Part shown: positions 12,277 to 22,321 of the stretch, one piece after another | Numbering within the stretch: position 1 is the first letter of the stretch | Layout of the letters: every line of letters begins with the position of its first letter | Assembly: GCF_910596095.1 (NCBI RefSeq) | Contig: NC_056539.1 | Span: forward strand, 124,001 to 188,000 | Direction of reading: 5' to 3' | DNA: 64,000 nt | DNA from: Thunnus maccoyii | Taxonomy: Eukaryota > Chordata > Actinopteri > Scombriformes > Scombridae | Notes under the pieces: model-generated | Told to the model about the DNA's origin: nothing | What the model saw: the letters and a program-made list of their open reading frames with translations, nothing else | Database searches by the model: none | Made by a program: the position numbers and the translations under genes

Positions 12277-14967
12277 TCCCCCACACCACTGCATTTTTGA
12301 GGGGCATAGGATGCTCGAAAACCCATGAATATTGGCACACACGTCAGAACTGGTGAAAATTGCAAAGCTCTGTAGTGATTGGGCTCAGGCATGGCCAGCA
12401 AGCTCCATAGCTCCCCAAATGCAAGGCCATTTTGGAACAAAGTTTTTTTTGATGTGCATGAAATTCAGTGGGTTCATTGCTCTCATCATTCTCGATATAA
12501 AACATATTTTTTCAAAAATTTTCACCCAACAGGAAGTCAACCATTTTGGATTTTGTGCATCAATTTTCATTTTACACACAAGTCTGAGGCCTTTAGGATT
12601 AGTGAAAACTCATGTACCTATGTTCGAATTAGTTAGTATTGTGATTAGTATCAAAATTGGGCTTGGGCATCACACGTCAGTTTTATAGTGCCCCCTAATT
12701 ACTTTTAGCATTTTTGAGGTGCTAGGGATGCTCAAAAACTCATGAAACTTTGCACATGCATCAAAAGTGGCGTAACTTGATATCGGATCTGGTCTTGGGC
12801 ATTGGTGTGGCAAAATGGCTCAAGGGCGCCCGCTAGAAATTTCCAAAGTCAAAGCCCCCGCCTTTGGTAGGCAGATGTACCATCGCCGGACTTAAAAAAA
12901 GCCTACACGAACAGGAATCGAACAGGAAGTCAGCCATTATGATTTTTTGAATCATAATGGTGAAGGCATTGATAGGTGTTGTATTTAAACAAACTCCTCC
13001 TAGAGATTCAACCCGAGTGACTTCAAATTTGGTAGGTTACATCTAAAGACCTTTGTGATGCTAAATTGCAAAGCTTTTTAGTTTTCGTGGAAAGCAATTG
13101 GCATGGTGTGCCGGATAATTTTGCCCAAATGATGTCTGGGGCATTAAACAGGAAGTTGTTGTAACTCCACTTTAGATTGTCCAATCTGCCCCAAATTTCT
13201 CATGTTTGATAAGAGTCCAGCCCTGAACAGATCTACATGTCAATATTGACTCATAGTCATAGCACCATCTAAAGACAACAGGAAATCAGTCTTACATGAC
13301 GAACATCATCCGATTTACATGAAATTTACATGGTGTGTTCTATATGATATACAGCAACATGATGTATAATGGGTGTGTGTTCTCTAGCGCCACAGAGTGG
13401 ACACAGGAAGTAATAGTTATCTCCTACATGTAATGTCCAATATTCATGAAAATGTATATCCATGTCAGTTGTCCTCTGGTAAATGTATTGCTGCATTAAT
13501 ATTTCCCTTATGTAGTATTGCCTACTTGCAACAGGAACTGAGGCCTAAATGACACATAGTTTATCAAATATATGCACATTTTCTGATAAGTCACATCCAG
13601 CACCATGTACTGGACACCAGAAATAATAATTTACCATTCAAAGAGTTTCCGATAATCCTGAAAATTAAGGGCCATGTAAATAGATTTACAGTAGTGATAC
13701 CACAGCTGCTGCTCCCTCTGACACACGTGAAGTGCGAGGGCCCATTCATTCCTGCTTGCAGCTTTAATTAATATTATATTACATTGACTTACAGGTTTAT
13801 TGTTATATTGGTGCTTGTTATATATGCACCATATACCATGGACACCAGGTTAGATTATTATTTTATACTTTTCAGAACCACATCTCAACATCAACTGAAA
13901 ATGTGTGCTAACTATGTGGCAGTGATAAAAGAAGTGCTCAGAACTCTCATGTTTCTAATGATGTAGGTCTTTTACCCATTCCTGGCCATTACAGGAGTGG
14001 GATGTTTGTAATGATGTGTACCTATGACCTGTCATCTATGACCTCCATCAAGAGATCTTCACCTCTTAGTGAGAATCCTCCTAATGTTCTGAAGTGGCCT
14101 TGCCGTGGCTCATCTCTTGAGAGTGTGTATTGGAAAACTGGCTCCAGTCAGAGATAACTAGGGGAGCCGTATGTGTCTGTATATGATCTTGTTGTTCTCT
14201 TAGCTGTGGTATATGATGAGTGTTGGTGGTGTAGAGCTTTAAGTATTCCATATACTGCATTCTGTGTGTACACTTCCCAGATCCAGAATAAAGTACATTC
14301 AATTAAGACAATTCAATTAACATCACATTCAATTAAGACCTGGACAAAAAGTTTTATTTTTATCCTACATTGGCTATAATTAGAATGAGACTTTTCTGAA
14401 ACTCTTGTGCAGACTGTGTTTCTGTAGTTACCTGGAAGTGATGGTAATGTTGGCTTTAGAGTATTCCTCAAGCATGACAGCATCAGGAGCAAACAAATAC
14501 ACTCTGGACTCTGTGGGACAGAGATATAAAAATAAAGAAATAGGACAATTCACAGCACAAACAGTACAGAGGTTGGCATCATTAGGTAGTATGGAGTGGC
14601 ATCATCATATAGCATATTTATTGACAATTTTACCATTGTAATCATCATTAAGTGACTACATGCTTCAATGGTGACTTAACATGTTTAAACATTTTCAAAA
14701 TCTGTACATCTTGATCATGTTTTTTTTTCCATTTACTGCATGAAACAACAACAGATTAATTCCTAAAACAGCCTGGTTCGATTTGATGGATAACTGGTGT
14801 TAGCACCCCTACGGTGTCAATGCAGTGGCCTTAATGAAATTCATTTTTACAGAGATATTGGATTTAATGGCCATAAGAGTCAGTCAGTCACCAGATAAGT
14901 TGATCAGCATCCACAGCAGTAGCAGATGAGCAGGTAGCCATGTTTTTGTCAAGCCCAGATCCGCCAT
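206..14967 (-). CDS. ctns: Cystinosin, lysosomal cystine/H+ symporter (5' seven coding exons; 3' end off window)
   Basis: Cystinosin exports cystine from lysosomes together with protons; it has a glycosylated lumenal N-terminus, seven membrane segments and two PQ-loop motifs. Joining minus-strand exons 14967-14892, 14510-14432, 10242-10152, 9291-9188, 8461-8324, 3129-3030 and 325-206 gives 708 nt (236 codons) with every junction in phase and GT/AG boundaries. The protein starts with a signal peptide ([20 protein letters not shown]), continues through a lumenal region rich in N-x-S/T sites (ANIT, NQS, NVT, NYS, NNT), then the first PQ-loop helix region ([13 protein letters not shown]) and the [20 protein letters not shown] and [14 protein letters not shown] blocks typical of vertebrate cystinosins. 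The human protein is 367 residues, so about 130 C-terminal residues, including the second PQ loop, are encoded left of base 1. Introns carry a LINE and other repeats. The gene identity is firm. Confidence 0.96.
326..1249. other. ctns intron, no recognisable feature
   Basis: AT-rich intronic sequence. Short open frames are scattered on both strands, but none has splice signals or similarity that I recognise. Confidence 0.5.
1250..2345 (+). pseudogene. Degenerate retroelement gag-like fragment (possibly BEL/Pao)
   Basis: The plus strand holds a Pro/Ser/Gln-rich reading frame (open 1389-1667), continuing with stops through an [11 protein letters not shown] patch and ending near 2290-2330 in a [20 protein letters not shown] block. 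Proline-rich sequence followed by this kind of acidic block reminds me of the gag start of fish BEL/Pao LTR retrotransposons. Stops and frame changes show that it is dead. No LTR, protease or reverse transcriptase follows. The assignment is from memory and is weak; it could instead be a processed pseudogene fragment. Confidence 0.35.
2346..3029. other. ctns intron, no recognisable feature
   Basis: AT-rich, with no exon or repeat that I can name. Confidence 0.45.
3030..3129 (-). CDS. ctns: ctns coding exon, second membrane segment
   Basis: The 100-nt exon has acceptor gctttcag and donor gtaacttc. It encodes [20 protein letters not shown] followed by FNIGLFWVP, nearly identical to human cystinosin. 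It ends at a codon boundary. Confidence 0.95.
3835..4115 (+). repeat. Teleost SINE/LINE-tail interspersed repeat
   Basis: Ends with ttggcactatataaataaat after a gtgccctgagaacttctgtt block. A second copy in opposite orientation lies at 16338-16560 and shares the same blocks (aagtgcttgctcat, acccaacaattcc, gcccttttcatatagagcag reversed). The 'cctgagataacttttgttatgatttggcgctatataaataaa' type of tail is one of the commonest dispersed repeats in fish genomes. It is directly upstream of the LINE at 4.15 kb. Confidence 0.7.
4150..7830 (+). mobile_element. Degenerate non-LTR retrotransposon (LINE) in a ctns intron
   Basis: On the plus strand, opposite to ctns, the pieces appear in LINE order. A coiled-coil-like ORF1 start lies at 4172-4480 ([20 protein letters not shown]), followed by a second ORF1 block at 4617-4967. 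An APE-type endonuclease region covers about 5100-5740 (AQETF, VAGDA, DHI motifs in different frames). Reverse transcriptase blocks lie at 6209-7120, with [46 protein letters not shown] and the catalytic YADD at 7028-7039. A C-terminal region runs to about 7600 and a 3'UTR ends in the short tandem ctgaactgaactgaa near 7818-7830. Many stops and frameshifts make it inactive. The clade is uncertain (CR1/Rex1- or I-like). Confidence 0.85.
7831..8323. other. ctns intron, no recognisable feature
   Basis: AT-rich sequence between the LINE 3' end and the PQ-loop exon. Nothing recognised. Confidence 0.45.
8324..8461 (-). CDS. ctns: ctns coding exon, first membrane helix and PQ loop
   Basis: The 138-nt exon has acceptor cccacag and donor gtagttt. 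It encodes RIRFMVV, then [17 protein letters not shown] and ENWRRK, the strongly conserved start of the transmembrane domain including the first PQ dipeptide. Confidence 0.95.
8756..8791. repeat. Perfect 14-bp inverted repeat with 8-nt loop
   Basis: The arms taatgaatttcatg and catgaaattcatta are exact complements separated by tgatgtag. This is a possible hairpin within a ctns intron that otherwise shows no feature (8462-9187). Confidence 0.7.
9188..9291 (-). CDS. ctns: ctns coding exon, lumenal domain
   Basis: The 104-nt exon has acceptor ttgtttag and donor gtgggtac. It encodes a [18 protein letters not shown] segment that corresponds to the human QNVGQLTVYLHGNHSNQT region, and ends in phase 2. 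Confidence 0.92.
9292..10151. other. ctns intron, no recognisable feature
   Basis: Intron sequence without open frames, repeats or motifs that I recognise. Confidence 0.45.
10152..10242 (-). CDS. ctns: ctns coding exon, lumenal domain
   Basis: The 91-nt exon has acceptor ctctag and donor gtaacac. It encodes a segment with several N-x-S/T sequons (NQS, NVT, NYS) ending in VITVPEQ, aligned with the human lumenal stretch before the ELPDE motif. Confidence 0.9.
10243..11900. other. ctns intron, mostly featureless
   Basis: No exon is visible. A 45-bp stretch at 11350-11395 (aagtggctttgcaatggctc...) resembles one at 14092-14136, flanking the GGGCCC-type repeat block between them. Confidence 0.4.
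12064..12126. repeat. (ATT)n microsatellite
   Basis: About 20 ATT/TTA triplets with one interruption, inside the GGGCCC-type repeat. Confidence 0.95.
12212..12271. repeat. (ATT)n microsatellite
   Basis: About 20 ATT triplets, second array of the same repeat block. Confidence 0.95.
14432..14510 (-). CDS. ctns: ctns coding exon, lumenal domain
   Basis: The 79-nt exon is bounded by a cccacag acceptor and a gtaactac donor. It encodes about 25 lumenal residues ending in KANITITS, with one N-glycosylation sequon. Phase matches both neighbours. Confidence 0.88.
14511..14891. other. ctns intron, no recognisable feature
   Basis: Short intron between the signal-peptide exon and the next exon. Nothing further seen. 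Confidence 0.5.
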
Positions 14968-14994
14968 CTCTGCCTAATGATGGATACTACCAAC
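14892..14994 (-). CDS. ctns: ctns exon with start codon and signal peptide
   Basis: The ATG is at 14967-14965, with a purine at -3 and G at +4. The coding part is 76 nt (phase 1 at the end), followed by the donor gtgactgac. It encodes a short N-region followed by a leucine-rich hydrophobic core, as expected for a cleaved signal peptide. About 27 nt of 5'UTR precede the ATG in the same exon. Confidence 0.9.
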
Positions 14995-16330
14995 CTGAAG
15001 GACACAAGGAACACAAAGCATCTTGGCAATTAGCCAGAGCAATCATTCATATAAAAATGTGAAATCATTTGATGACAGCAGCCTCTGGTGAAATGTAGTG
15101 CACATGAAAGTACCGGAGTAAACACATGAGCTGGGCTGTAATTCTAAAGAAATTTTCACACTTAGAACAAATGTAGTGTACATTCTGTGTATCATCCATT
15201 CGCTCAATCACAAGTCCAGACACCTAAAGAAACTATGCCAAGGAGAAATTAAATACCATCCAGAAGTCCAGTTTGAGTAACAGATTCAGGAATTTAAATG
15301 GTTTATCAAGATGAGGTTGATGAAAAGTTGAGCCTGTTTTGCATGGTAAACGCTCTAACAAAAACAGTGCACAAAGTTGTAAATTATGCAGAGTTTGAGT
15401 CAGTAAGTAAGTATCAAACATTTTACTGTCATCGTCACTGTCCTTGCACTCACTCCAGACAAACAGCATCCCTTTTTAATTATAAAAAGAGATAAAAAGA
15501 GAGAATAAAACAAGAACAGGAGGAGCCTGTGATCAAACCACCAAGCCTGATTAATGGACGACCCTACTCTACCTACTGAGCCACAGAGGCCTCATTATAA
15601 TTCACTTAACATTTAAGTAATACATTTATGTTATTGATAACTGTAATACCACAGGACTGGGTGGGTGGAGACTGGTTCTGTTAGGCGGCCTGTAGTAGTC
15701 AAAGAGGGCAGGGTTGAGACAAAGCAGGAGGTTGGGCTAGGACTGTCACTAGGACAAGGTTTTGTTTGTTTGTTTGTTTTTTATATGATATGCTTTGTTG
15801 AATTATGTGCATTATCCAGAATAATGTACAACTTATAACCAAGGGACACAGACACGAAATGAATAACAGAATAGTGAAATACATTAAAAAAAGAAAAAAA
15901 AGAAGCAGCATATGTATATAGTAAAGAATATATTTTAAATAAATATAAGTTAATTCAAATCTTTCAGAAGAATTGTTAATTAGAGCAGTTTCCAAAGCTT
16001 TAACTTTTTTGGAAGACTTAACTGAATCAAAATACTTCTTCAGCTCAACTTTAAAAATAACTTGGAGGGGGCTAGCCTTATTAGGGTTCAAACCCTGAAG
16101 GGGTAGAACTCTTACAAAGGCCTTTACACACCGGGAGAATGATGAATAAATGACACGAAAATGCGAAATACTCGCCTACGACTAGTTCGCATTAAAACTA
16201 TGAACACTGGCAGCGATACAAATTTGCGACAAAAACACAGAAACACAAATTTGAGAAAGAATTTGCAACAGTGGACAGTGTTTGTAATTATAAATACATG
16301 ATGATGATGATGCATATGATGATACATGAT
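14995..16330. other. Likely ctns intron 1; one SINE fragment, otherwise featureless
   Basis: Between 15515 and 15600 there is the tail of a fish repeat ('ttaatggacgaccctactct ... gagccacaga') that is also seen at 42375-42605. A 130-codon minus-strand open frame at 15699-16091 has a KVELKKYFDSVKSSKKVKAL stretch followed by a very hydrophobic AT-driven run. I do not recognise it and doubt that it is a gene. Confidence 0.4.
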
Positions 16331-16337
16331 TCAATTC

Positions 16338-16560
16338 AATTTTTTCAACTTTATTTATATAGCGTCAAATCGTAACAAAAGTTATCTCAGGGCACTTTTC
16401 ATATAGAGCAGGTCTAGACCATGCTCTTTAATTTACAGAGACCCAACAATTCCTCCATGAGCAAGCACTTGGTGACATCCGTAAGGAAAAACTCCCCTTT
16501 AATGGGAGAAACCTTGAGCAGAATCGGGCTATAGGTGGGTGGCCATCTGCCTTGACCAGT
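16338..16560 (-). repeat. Teleost SINE/LINE-tail repeat, reverse copy
   Basis: Begins with attcaattcaattttttcaa and atttatatagcgtcaaatcg, continues through ctcagggcacttttcatata and the aacaattcctccatgagcaa block. It is the reverse complement of the family seen at 3835-4115. It is followed directly by an 18-base poly-G run at 16567-16584. Confidence 0.8.
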
Positions 16561-16566
16561 TGGGTT

Positions 16567-16584
16567 GGGGGGGGGGGGGGGGGG
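16567..16584. repeat. Poly-G run
   Basis: Eighteen consecutive G on the plus strand, adjoining a SINE-type repeat. Confidence 0.95.
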
Positions 16585-16989
16585 CAGGGAAGCATAATAA
16601 CAACAACACTAACAATAACAACAATAATAATGATAGAGATGACTAGTAATAATAACAGCCGCAGAAGGTGTCAAGGCTGGACCACGCTGTCATCCTGTGA
16701 GACGAGAGAGCACAGGGAAGAAATCAAGTTAGAAACATGCATTAATGGTACATGAATGCATACATGAATCAATATATTACAATTATTTCCCTGCCCACTG
16801 TAGCAAGTCAGCCTACCTGCCTGCCTGCAGGCGAGCTCACAGACAGACTGGAAGCTTTGATCAATCAATGTAAATACCGTAAATAGGTTCAAAACACATA
16901 CAGACATTGCTTTTTCACTGTGTAATATACGCATTCTGTGTGAAAGTACTCATGACAAAAACAAACTGATGTGTGAATTAATTTCACAA

Positions 16990-17640
16990 AAAAATTCCCC
17001 GGTATGTGAAGGCCTTAAGATTGTGCTTGTTTATTATTCTTTGTCTTCAGCTGTGGCTCAAATTGCCCTAAGCTGGAATGAGCTAAAACCATGAAACTTG
17101 GCACAATAACTGAAAATGATGCGCATGTGCTTCTCAAGAAATATAAGCCCAATTGGCCAGATGGTAGTGCTGTAATTAATTCCATTTTTGAAAGGCCACG
17201 CCCCTCACACCATAAGTCCAATTTACTTGAAATTTGACAAACAAGTCCAGTTTAATGTGCTCTACAAAAAAGCCTCTAGGACCATAAAAGTCTGCCATGG
17301 TGGATTTTTTGCTCATTTGCATAAACCGTAAAATGAAGAGAGCTTTTTGAATTTTGACTCTATCAACACCAAATTTGGTATACAGCCTTGCAGGACTGAG
17401 ATACAAATTTCTATGATAAATGAGCAAGTCTGGTTGAAAAACATGGCCGCCATCAACCAAAATATCTTCGCAAAGGGTGGGGTTTAGAAATTATTTGCTA
17501 TAACTCACTAAGTGTTTGTCCAATCATCATAAATTTTGGTGCATATGTTCAGTCCATAATTGAGAATAGGTCTACCACAGCATTTTGAGGCCAACCTATA
17601 GGGGGTGCCACAAATGCCGCAAACGCGCATATTCTGTTCT
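16990..17640 (+). repeat. GGGCCC-type interspersed repeat body (no termini seen)
   Basis: Non-coding sequence with the characteristic phrases 'catgaaacttggcacaataa', 'caccaaatttggtatacagc' and 'aacatggccgccatcaa', like the bodies at 12.3-13.7 kb and 48.2-49.2 kb. Ends are not clear. Confidence 0.5.
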
Positions 17641-18249
17641 CTGCTTTGATTCATGTGCAATGATGCCATCTGTTGGACTTCTCTTCTCTATGTCCTGTTG
17701 CACACAGGAAACAGGAAACAGGAAATAGGTAGTAGTCTCCCATCCTTTCGTTTCTTTGCTTGCCAACCATGCACCAACGCCAGAAGCAATCGTTTTCAAT
17801 CCTGGCTTGTTCTGCTGAAGAAAGCAATGGCTTTTAAAAGTTTACTTTCTTTACTTTATGTATAGAATCCTATATTGAAGAGTATTCCTGATGGTTGATT
17901 GACACCGTAGCAATTGTGAACATTCAGTTTGCTAGCATGTCACTATGTTGCAGCATAGATAACATACAGTATATATGATCTGTAGTAACATTAGCTGAGC
18001 CCAAATATATTGTTTATATGTTTTACCCTATATGTTTCACTGTATCAAGATTAGTTTATTCTTATCTACATTTATTTGTTTTTAGCACCTATTGTAAGGC
18101 TATTAGGTTAGCTCTGTGCATGGTGATTCTGTAAAAGATTTGTGCATTTTCCTTTTCTTCATAGTTTCACTTTTTTTTTTACAACTACTGCAGTGCCCAT
18201 TCAAAATGTGCCTGTTCGGGATGGGCCGATTTCTGATAGTTGTGCCCAT

Positions 18250-18455
18250 GCCCTAAACACCTCTCACGCAGACTATCGGCAGACATTACAATTTACCGTT
18301 GTTCCCTAGATGCCTCACACACAGGCTATCATTAGACGCTATAATTTACCCATGTTCCATAAACACCCACATGCAGGCTATCAGTAGATGCTACAATTTA
18401 CTGATACTCCATAAATGCCTCACATGCAGAATATTTGGAGACTACAATTTTGAGT
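18250..18455 (+). repeat. Minisatellite, about 53-bp unit, four degenerate copies
   Basis: Units start with ccctaaacacctctcacgca, ccctagatgcctcacacaca, ccataaacacccacatgcag and ccataaatgcctcacatgca, each followed by a 'ctatc..tagac.ctacaattta' segment. The last copy is partial. Confidence 0.8.
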
Positions 18456-18479
18456 TGAGCTGAAGTTGATTGGATGAAC

Positions 18480-19015
18480 TGTAGTGGCTGTTCAAAATGT
18501 GCCTAAGACATCCTGCACTATGTCTTGAACATACATACAAAGTTCCCGTATGTGAGGAACGGGAATAGAGTTTAGCTCTCTAAACCTTTTCAATTCATTC
18601 TCTATGGTAGTTCATCACTACAGGTGTAATCCCACCTTTCACATCAATGGAATTGCAATGGCAGACTGGCGCTGTTCCGTATTTCCACTCATTAACTTCC
18701 CAGGCAGAGGAAGAAGCAAATCAATGTTGTAGAAGCAAACATTGTTTATGAGGTATTTTTATATATTTCTGAACGTGCCTGAGAACTAAGTCTTGCACGT
18801 ACATGCAGAGTTTTATTCACAGTAACGTTACACAGTTCAATAATGGCACTTAAGTCTCTTAAATATTTTCAAGTCATTAACACTATGCGGGTTGCAATGA
18901 CAGAGTGGCGTTGTACACAGTTCTGCTCATTGACTCCACGGGCAGAAGAAGAAGCAAATCAACATTGTCAATGTAATTTATGAGGTATTTTTATATATTT
19001 CTTGAGAACCACTCA
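18480..19015 (+). repeat. Tandem duplication, about 250-bp unit
   Basis: The blocks 'gttgcaatgacagagtggcg' and 'attgcaatggcagactggcg', 'aagaagcaaatcaa', and 'tttatgaggtatttttatat' occur in the same order at about 18645-18770 and 18890-19005. Each copy is preceded by a gtgcctgagaac/gtgcctaagaca segment. Two diverged head-to-tail copies; no coding content. Confidence 0.7.
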
Positions 19016-19125
19016 CCCAAACAATTTCACACATCGACATTCAATCCTTAAGCCAGCTTTGAAGTAGATCTGATGAACGGTTCTCGAGATGCGCTAAGGA
19101 CAAACTTACATACATGCATACTGAC

Positions 19126-19604
19126 CACGGATGTATTACAAGAGCTGGATAGGGCGCCGCTGCTCAGCCTTGCAGCAGTTGGGTTGGTTTTTCCCAGTCG
19201 CCAATTGCGGTATTGGAGCGAAAAATCCCCCTGCGGCCCAAAAAGCATTTTGCAAATAGACTACCATTATAAAAGAGTCCGTGAAACTGTTGACAGGACG
19301 CTTCGAACTGCAAACAATGTCAATTATGACTCTTTCTATAATGAGCTTTTGATCCATGGAGGTCTTATATTTGTAAAACTTTCCTCGAGCCGAGAAAAAC
19401 AATTTAAAAATCTGTGACATCATCACGATGTAAAGTCTATGGGCCGAGCGGGAACTTGCGGGTGGGGCCAGCGGGGGAAACATTACTGTGCACATTCAGA
19501 GGGCCGCACAACACAGAAGCAAACCCGCACCAGGCAAGCAATTGCTATAGGACTGAATGGGCGCCATTTTTAGTCCTGTATCCAGCTCTTATAATACATC
19601 CATG
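19126..19604 (+). mobile_element. hAT-type MITE, copy 1 of 3
   Basis: A 479-bp non-coding element whose ends cacggatgtattacaagagc and ctcttataatacatccatg are inverted repeats. It is flanked by atactgac on the left (19118-19125) and ataccgac on the right, an 8-bp target duplication with one mismatch, typical of hAT transposition. It shares its full length with the elements at 32198-32695 and 47689-48165. Confidence 0.85.
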
Positions 19605-19872
19605 ATACCGACAGACAGACAGATTCCTTGCTTTATACATGAGAAGAATGTGATGGCACTGTGAAAGTCATTACAGTCAAGAGCTAAGACGCTAACTTCC
19701 TGACTCGTTAATGAATGGAGGTTGGCTGGCTGTCAGTCTACCTTCCACTACTCAACAAACACGTGAGGAGGACAGTTACAGTGTATCTAAAACTCTGTGG
19801 ACAGAATTTCACCAAAATTGGAGTGCATGCTCTGGGGGTGAGTATTCACTAAAATCTGAAGCGCCATATTGA

Positions 19873-20244
19873 TTGGTGCAATTGGGCATGGCCTATCACA
19901 ACAGTCCCTCCAGGAGCACCAGAGAGACCCCACTCTCCCCTGGAGCACCAGACAGACCCCACTCCCCAGGCGCACCACAGAGACCACCAGCCTCTCCAGG
20001 AGCTAAACAGAGACCACCAGCCTCTTCAGAAGTACCAGGGAGACCACCAACCTCTCCAGGAGCACCAGCGAAATCCCAGTCCTCCCCAGCAGCACCAGAG
20101 AGACCTCCAGCAGAAGCAGTAGCATCCCTACTATCAGTGTCTATACCCTCACCACCACCCGCAGTGACACTGGGCTACTCACTAGCAGCAGCGACACTGG
20201 GCTACTCACTAGCAGCAGCTCCTTCAATCACAGCTGTCTCATAA
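19873..20244 (+). repeat. Proline-rich tandem-repeat open frame, probably LINE ORF1/5'UTR
   Basis: A 123-codon open frame made of 'SPGAPxRPPxSPGA'-like repeats (about 33-bp DNA unit, 19905-20110), followed by two copies of a 27-bp gacactgggctactcactag unit (20165-20220). It immediately precedes the endonuclease part of the LINE on the same strand, so I read it as that element's 5' region. Simple repeats make it open by composition. It has no gene evidence of its own. Confidence 0.5.
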
Positions 20245-20549
20245 CCAGTGGCAGAAACAGCAACAGTATTACGAACAAGAAGATCATCCTCATAAACAAT
20301 CAGTACTACAGTCATATACCCTCCCAAAAAGAACTCCCCACACAGAGAGATACCTACACTGCAGTTGCTTCCACAACAAAGGTTCCTCTAGAGCAAAACC
20401 AGTTAAAAGACATTATTAATTTGTCACAAAGTTAATAAGTTAAACTGGCCATCTGGTACAATTTAGTTTAGTACAGTACAGATTTTTCATTCAAATGTGT
20501 TTGGTTGTATCTTTAATGCTTTATTGTGAAACACTACTTATTTAAATGA

Positions 20550-22321
20550 GAGAATAGCATCCTTTTCAGTTAGTAGTTGGAATATTCAGGGATTGAACTC
20601 TTCAACTTTTGGATTGAAGACTACAAGCCCTGAATTAATAGACCGTATGAACAACATCAATCTAATTATCTTACATGAAACATGGAGACACAATAACACC
20701 CCCTAAACTGCCCAAGTAACTACATTGAACTGAGTTTAACCTCCTTAAAATATTCCTACATAAAAAAAATGGAAGACAAGACGATCTGGGGAAATAATTA
20801 TTTGGTATAAATGGGATCATCATAATTATATATCACTAGTCAAAAAAGGGAAAACTCATATTTGACTAAAAATCAGCAGGGTACTTCTTGAAAACACTAA
20901 AGATATTTATTTGGGTGCAATCTATTTACCACCTTCAGGCTCCCCATATTATTCAGAGGAATATCTTCATGAACTCCAGAAAGAAATACTTCACTTCCAG
21001 TCACTTGGCTTTGTATTGTTATGTGGGGATTTTAATGCCAGAACTGGCAAGGAGAATTACGTTATTGATAAAGATGGCAGTAATCATTTAGATGTATCTC
21101 CTCTATACCAACCCCCTGTTACAAAGCAAAGGCATTGCTAATAGTGAATAAGAGTGGAAAAGAAATTTTTGCAAATGTGTAAATCCCTGAGATTATACAT
21201 CGTTAAAGGTAGGACCTGAGGAGATACCTTGGGAAGGTTTACCTACTGGTCTGTGTTGGGAAATAGTGTCATTGATTTTGCAATCACAGTCCAGAAAACA
21301 TAAATGCATTCACAGTGTTATGACAGCGTCCCATATCAGACCACAATCAGATAACACTGTACTTGGAAAAAAATGAAGACCCACACCCAGACACCTACCC
21401 CTAATGACAACCTATTACTCCTCCCAAAACACTAGAAATGGACAGAGAAAAGCCTCACCAATTCCACCAATTTAACAACACTAACATCCAAAACATGCTA
21501 GATAACTTTCTATGTAAACAATACCTAGTAAAGATAGCAAAAATCTGGCCACAAAAGATTTGGATCACATATTTATGAAATTGGCTAGAGTCAAAAATGA
21601 AGAGACAAAAAAAAAGGCTAAATACACAGATGATGAATTACTCAAAATTGAAAAGGCAATAGACCAAAACTCTTTTTGGAACCTGTGGAAAAAAATGAAT
21701 TCAACCAAATATAAAGATAGCATTGCAATAAAGAATGGCAATGTCTCAAAAAAACTATTTCTAAAATTTATATCAAAATAGCACTTCATGCTCGGGCCCT
21801 AATAATAATAATAATCCACTCAAAAACAATAGGTTCCTGGCACTTTTAGTGCCACGGACCGTTGGACCCCTGACACTTTTGTACTCGGGCCCTATATAGA
21901 CTAGAATGCTATAATTCACTGGACAGATAATTTAAATTAGCCCAATGTTTAACTCAAAGAAAACATCCTATAAAAAGACAAACTCTAACTAGATATAGAC
22001 TAAGTGACCATGAACTCACTATTGAAACTTGTCACCATAAGAGAGAATGGCTAGAAAGAACACACAAGTTGTCCAAAATACAAAGAAATTAGAGAAGATT
22101 TCTTCCTCGAATTCAACCAGAAAATTCCAGACTTTCTTACCCTCCCAAAGGACAGACTTCTGGGAGAAGACATCACTTCAGTAGAACTGACAGGAGAATA
22201 TGTTCCCGCATGTCACAAAGAAGAAGACATATTTCAAGATAGAAGATACTTTTATAGATACTTTTAAGACTTTGTAAGATACTTCCTTTTCTCTTATTTC
22301 ATTTCAGAGAGAGAGAGAGAC
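20550..22321 (+). mobile_element. LINE copy A: endonuclease part plus C-terminal tail, internally deleted
   Basis: An APE-type endonuclease region is visible in plus-strand frames at about 20560-21140 (SSWNIQGLNS, LGAIYLPP, LCGDFNARTG). A linker follows at 21540-21780 (SFWNLWKKMN). After a small GGGCCC-type insertion, a C-terminal piece lies at 21895-22250 (LTRYRLSDHELTIET) that matches the C-terminus of copy B at about 24590 (TMYRLCGHSLAIET). The reverse transcriptase core is missing. It ends in a gagagagagagac tract at about 22303-22321. Many stops; inactive. Confidence 0.7.
21786..21895 (-). repeat. Short GGGCCC-type repeat unit inserted in LINE copy A
   Basis: About 110 bp bounded on both sides by ctcgggccctaat/ctcgggccctata, containing (AAT)4 and 'aacaataggttcctggcac' (reverse of the gaacctattgtt phrase at 11.95 kb). 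It interrupts the LINE open frame at 21780. Confidence 0.7.

Larger units (their letters stand above)
11925..13770 (+). repeat. GGGCCC-type teleost interspersed repeat with tandem units and (ATT)n
   Basis: Units of the form 'gggcctgagcgcgaaagtgg ... ggcactgaa tgtgcgaggaacc ... ttgtttttgaagggattatt' recur three times at 11925-12215, each ending in an ATT-rich tract. A non-coding body follows, with phrases such as 'aggaagtcagccatt' and 'tgaaactttgcacatgc', and it ends at gtgaagtgcgagggcccatt near 13745. Related sequences in the window are at 16990-17640, 21786-21890, 43612-43672 and 48219-49209. This is a high-copy fish repeat with no coding capacity. Confidence 0.65.

Noticed and set aside
11910..12342. 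Open frames of about 70-100 codons across the (ATT)n arrays
   Set aside because: Poly-isoleucine translations of microsatellite, not genes.
15699..16091. 130-codon minus-strand open frame
   Set aside because: The first third looks protein-like, but the rest is a hydrophobic run from AT-rich simple sequence, and there are no splice signals or recognised family.
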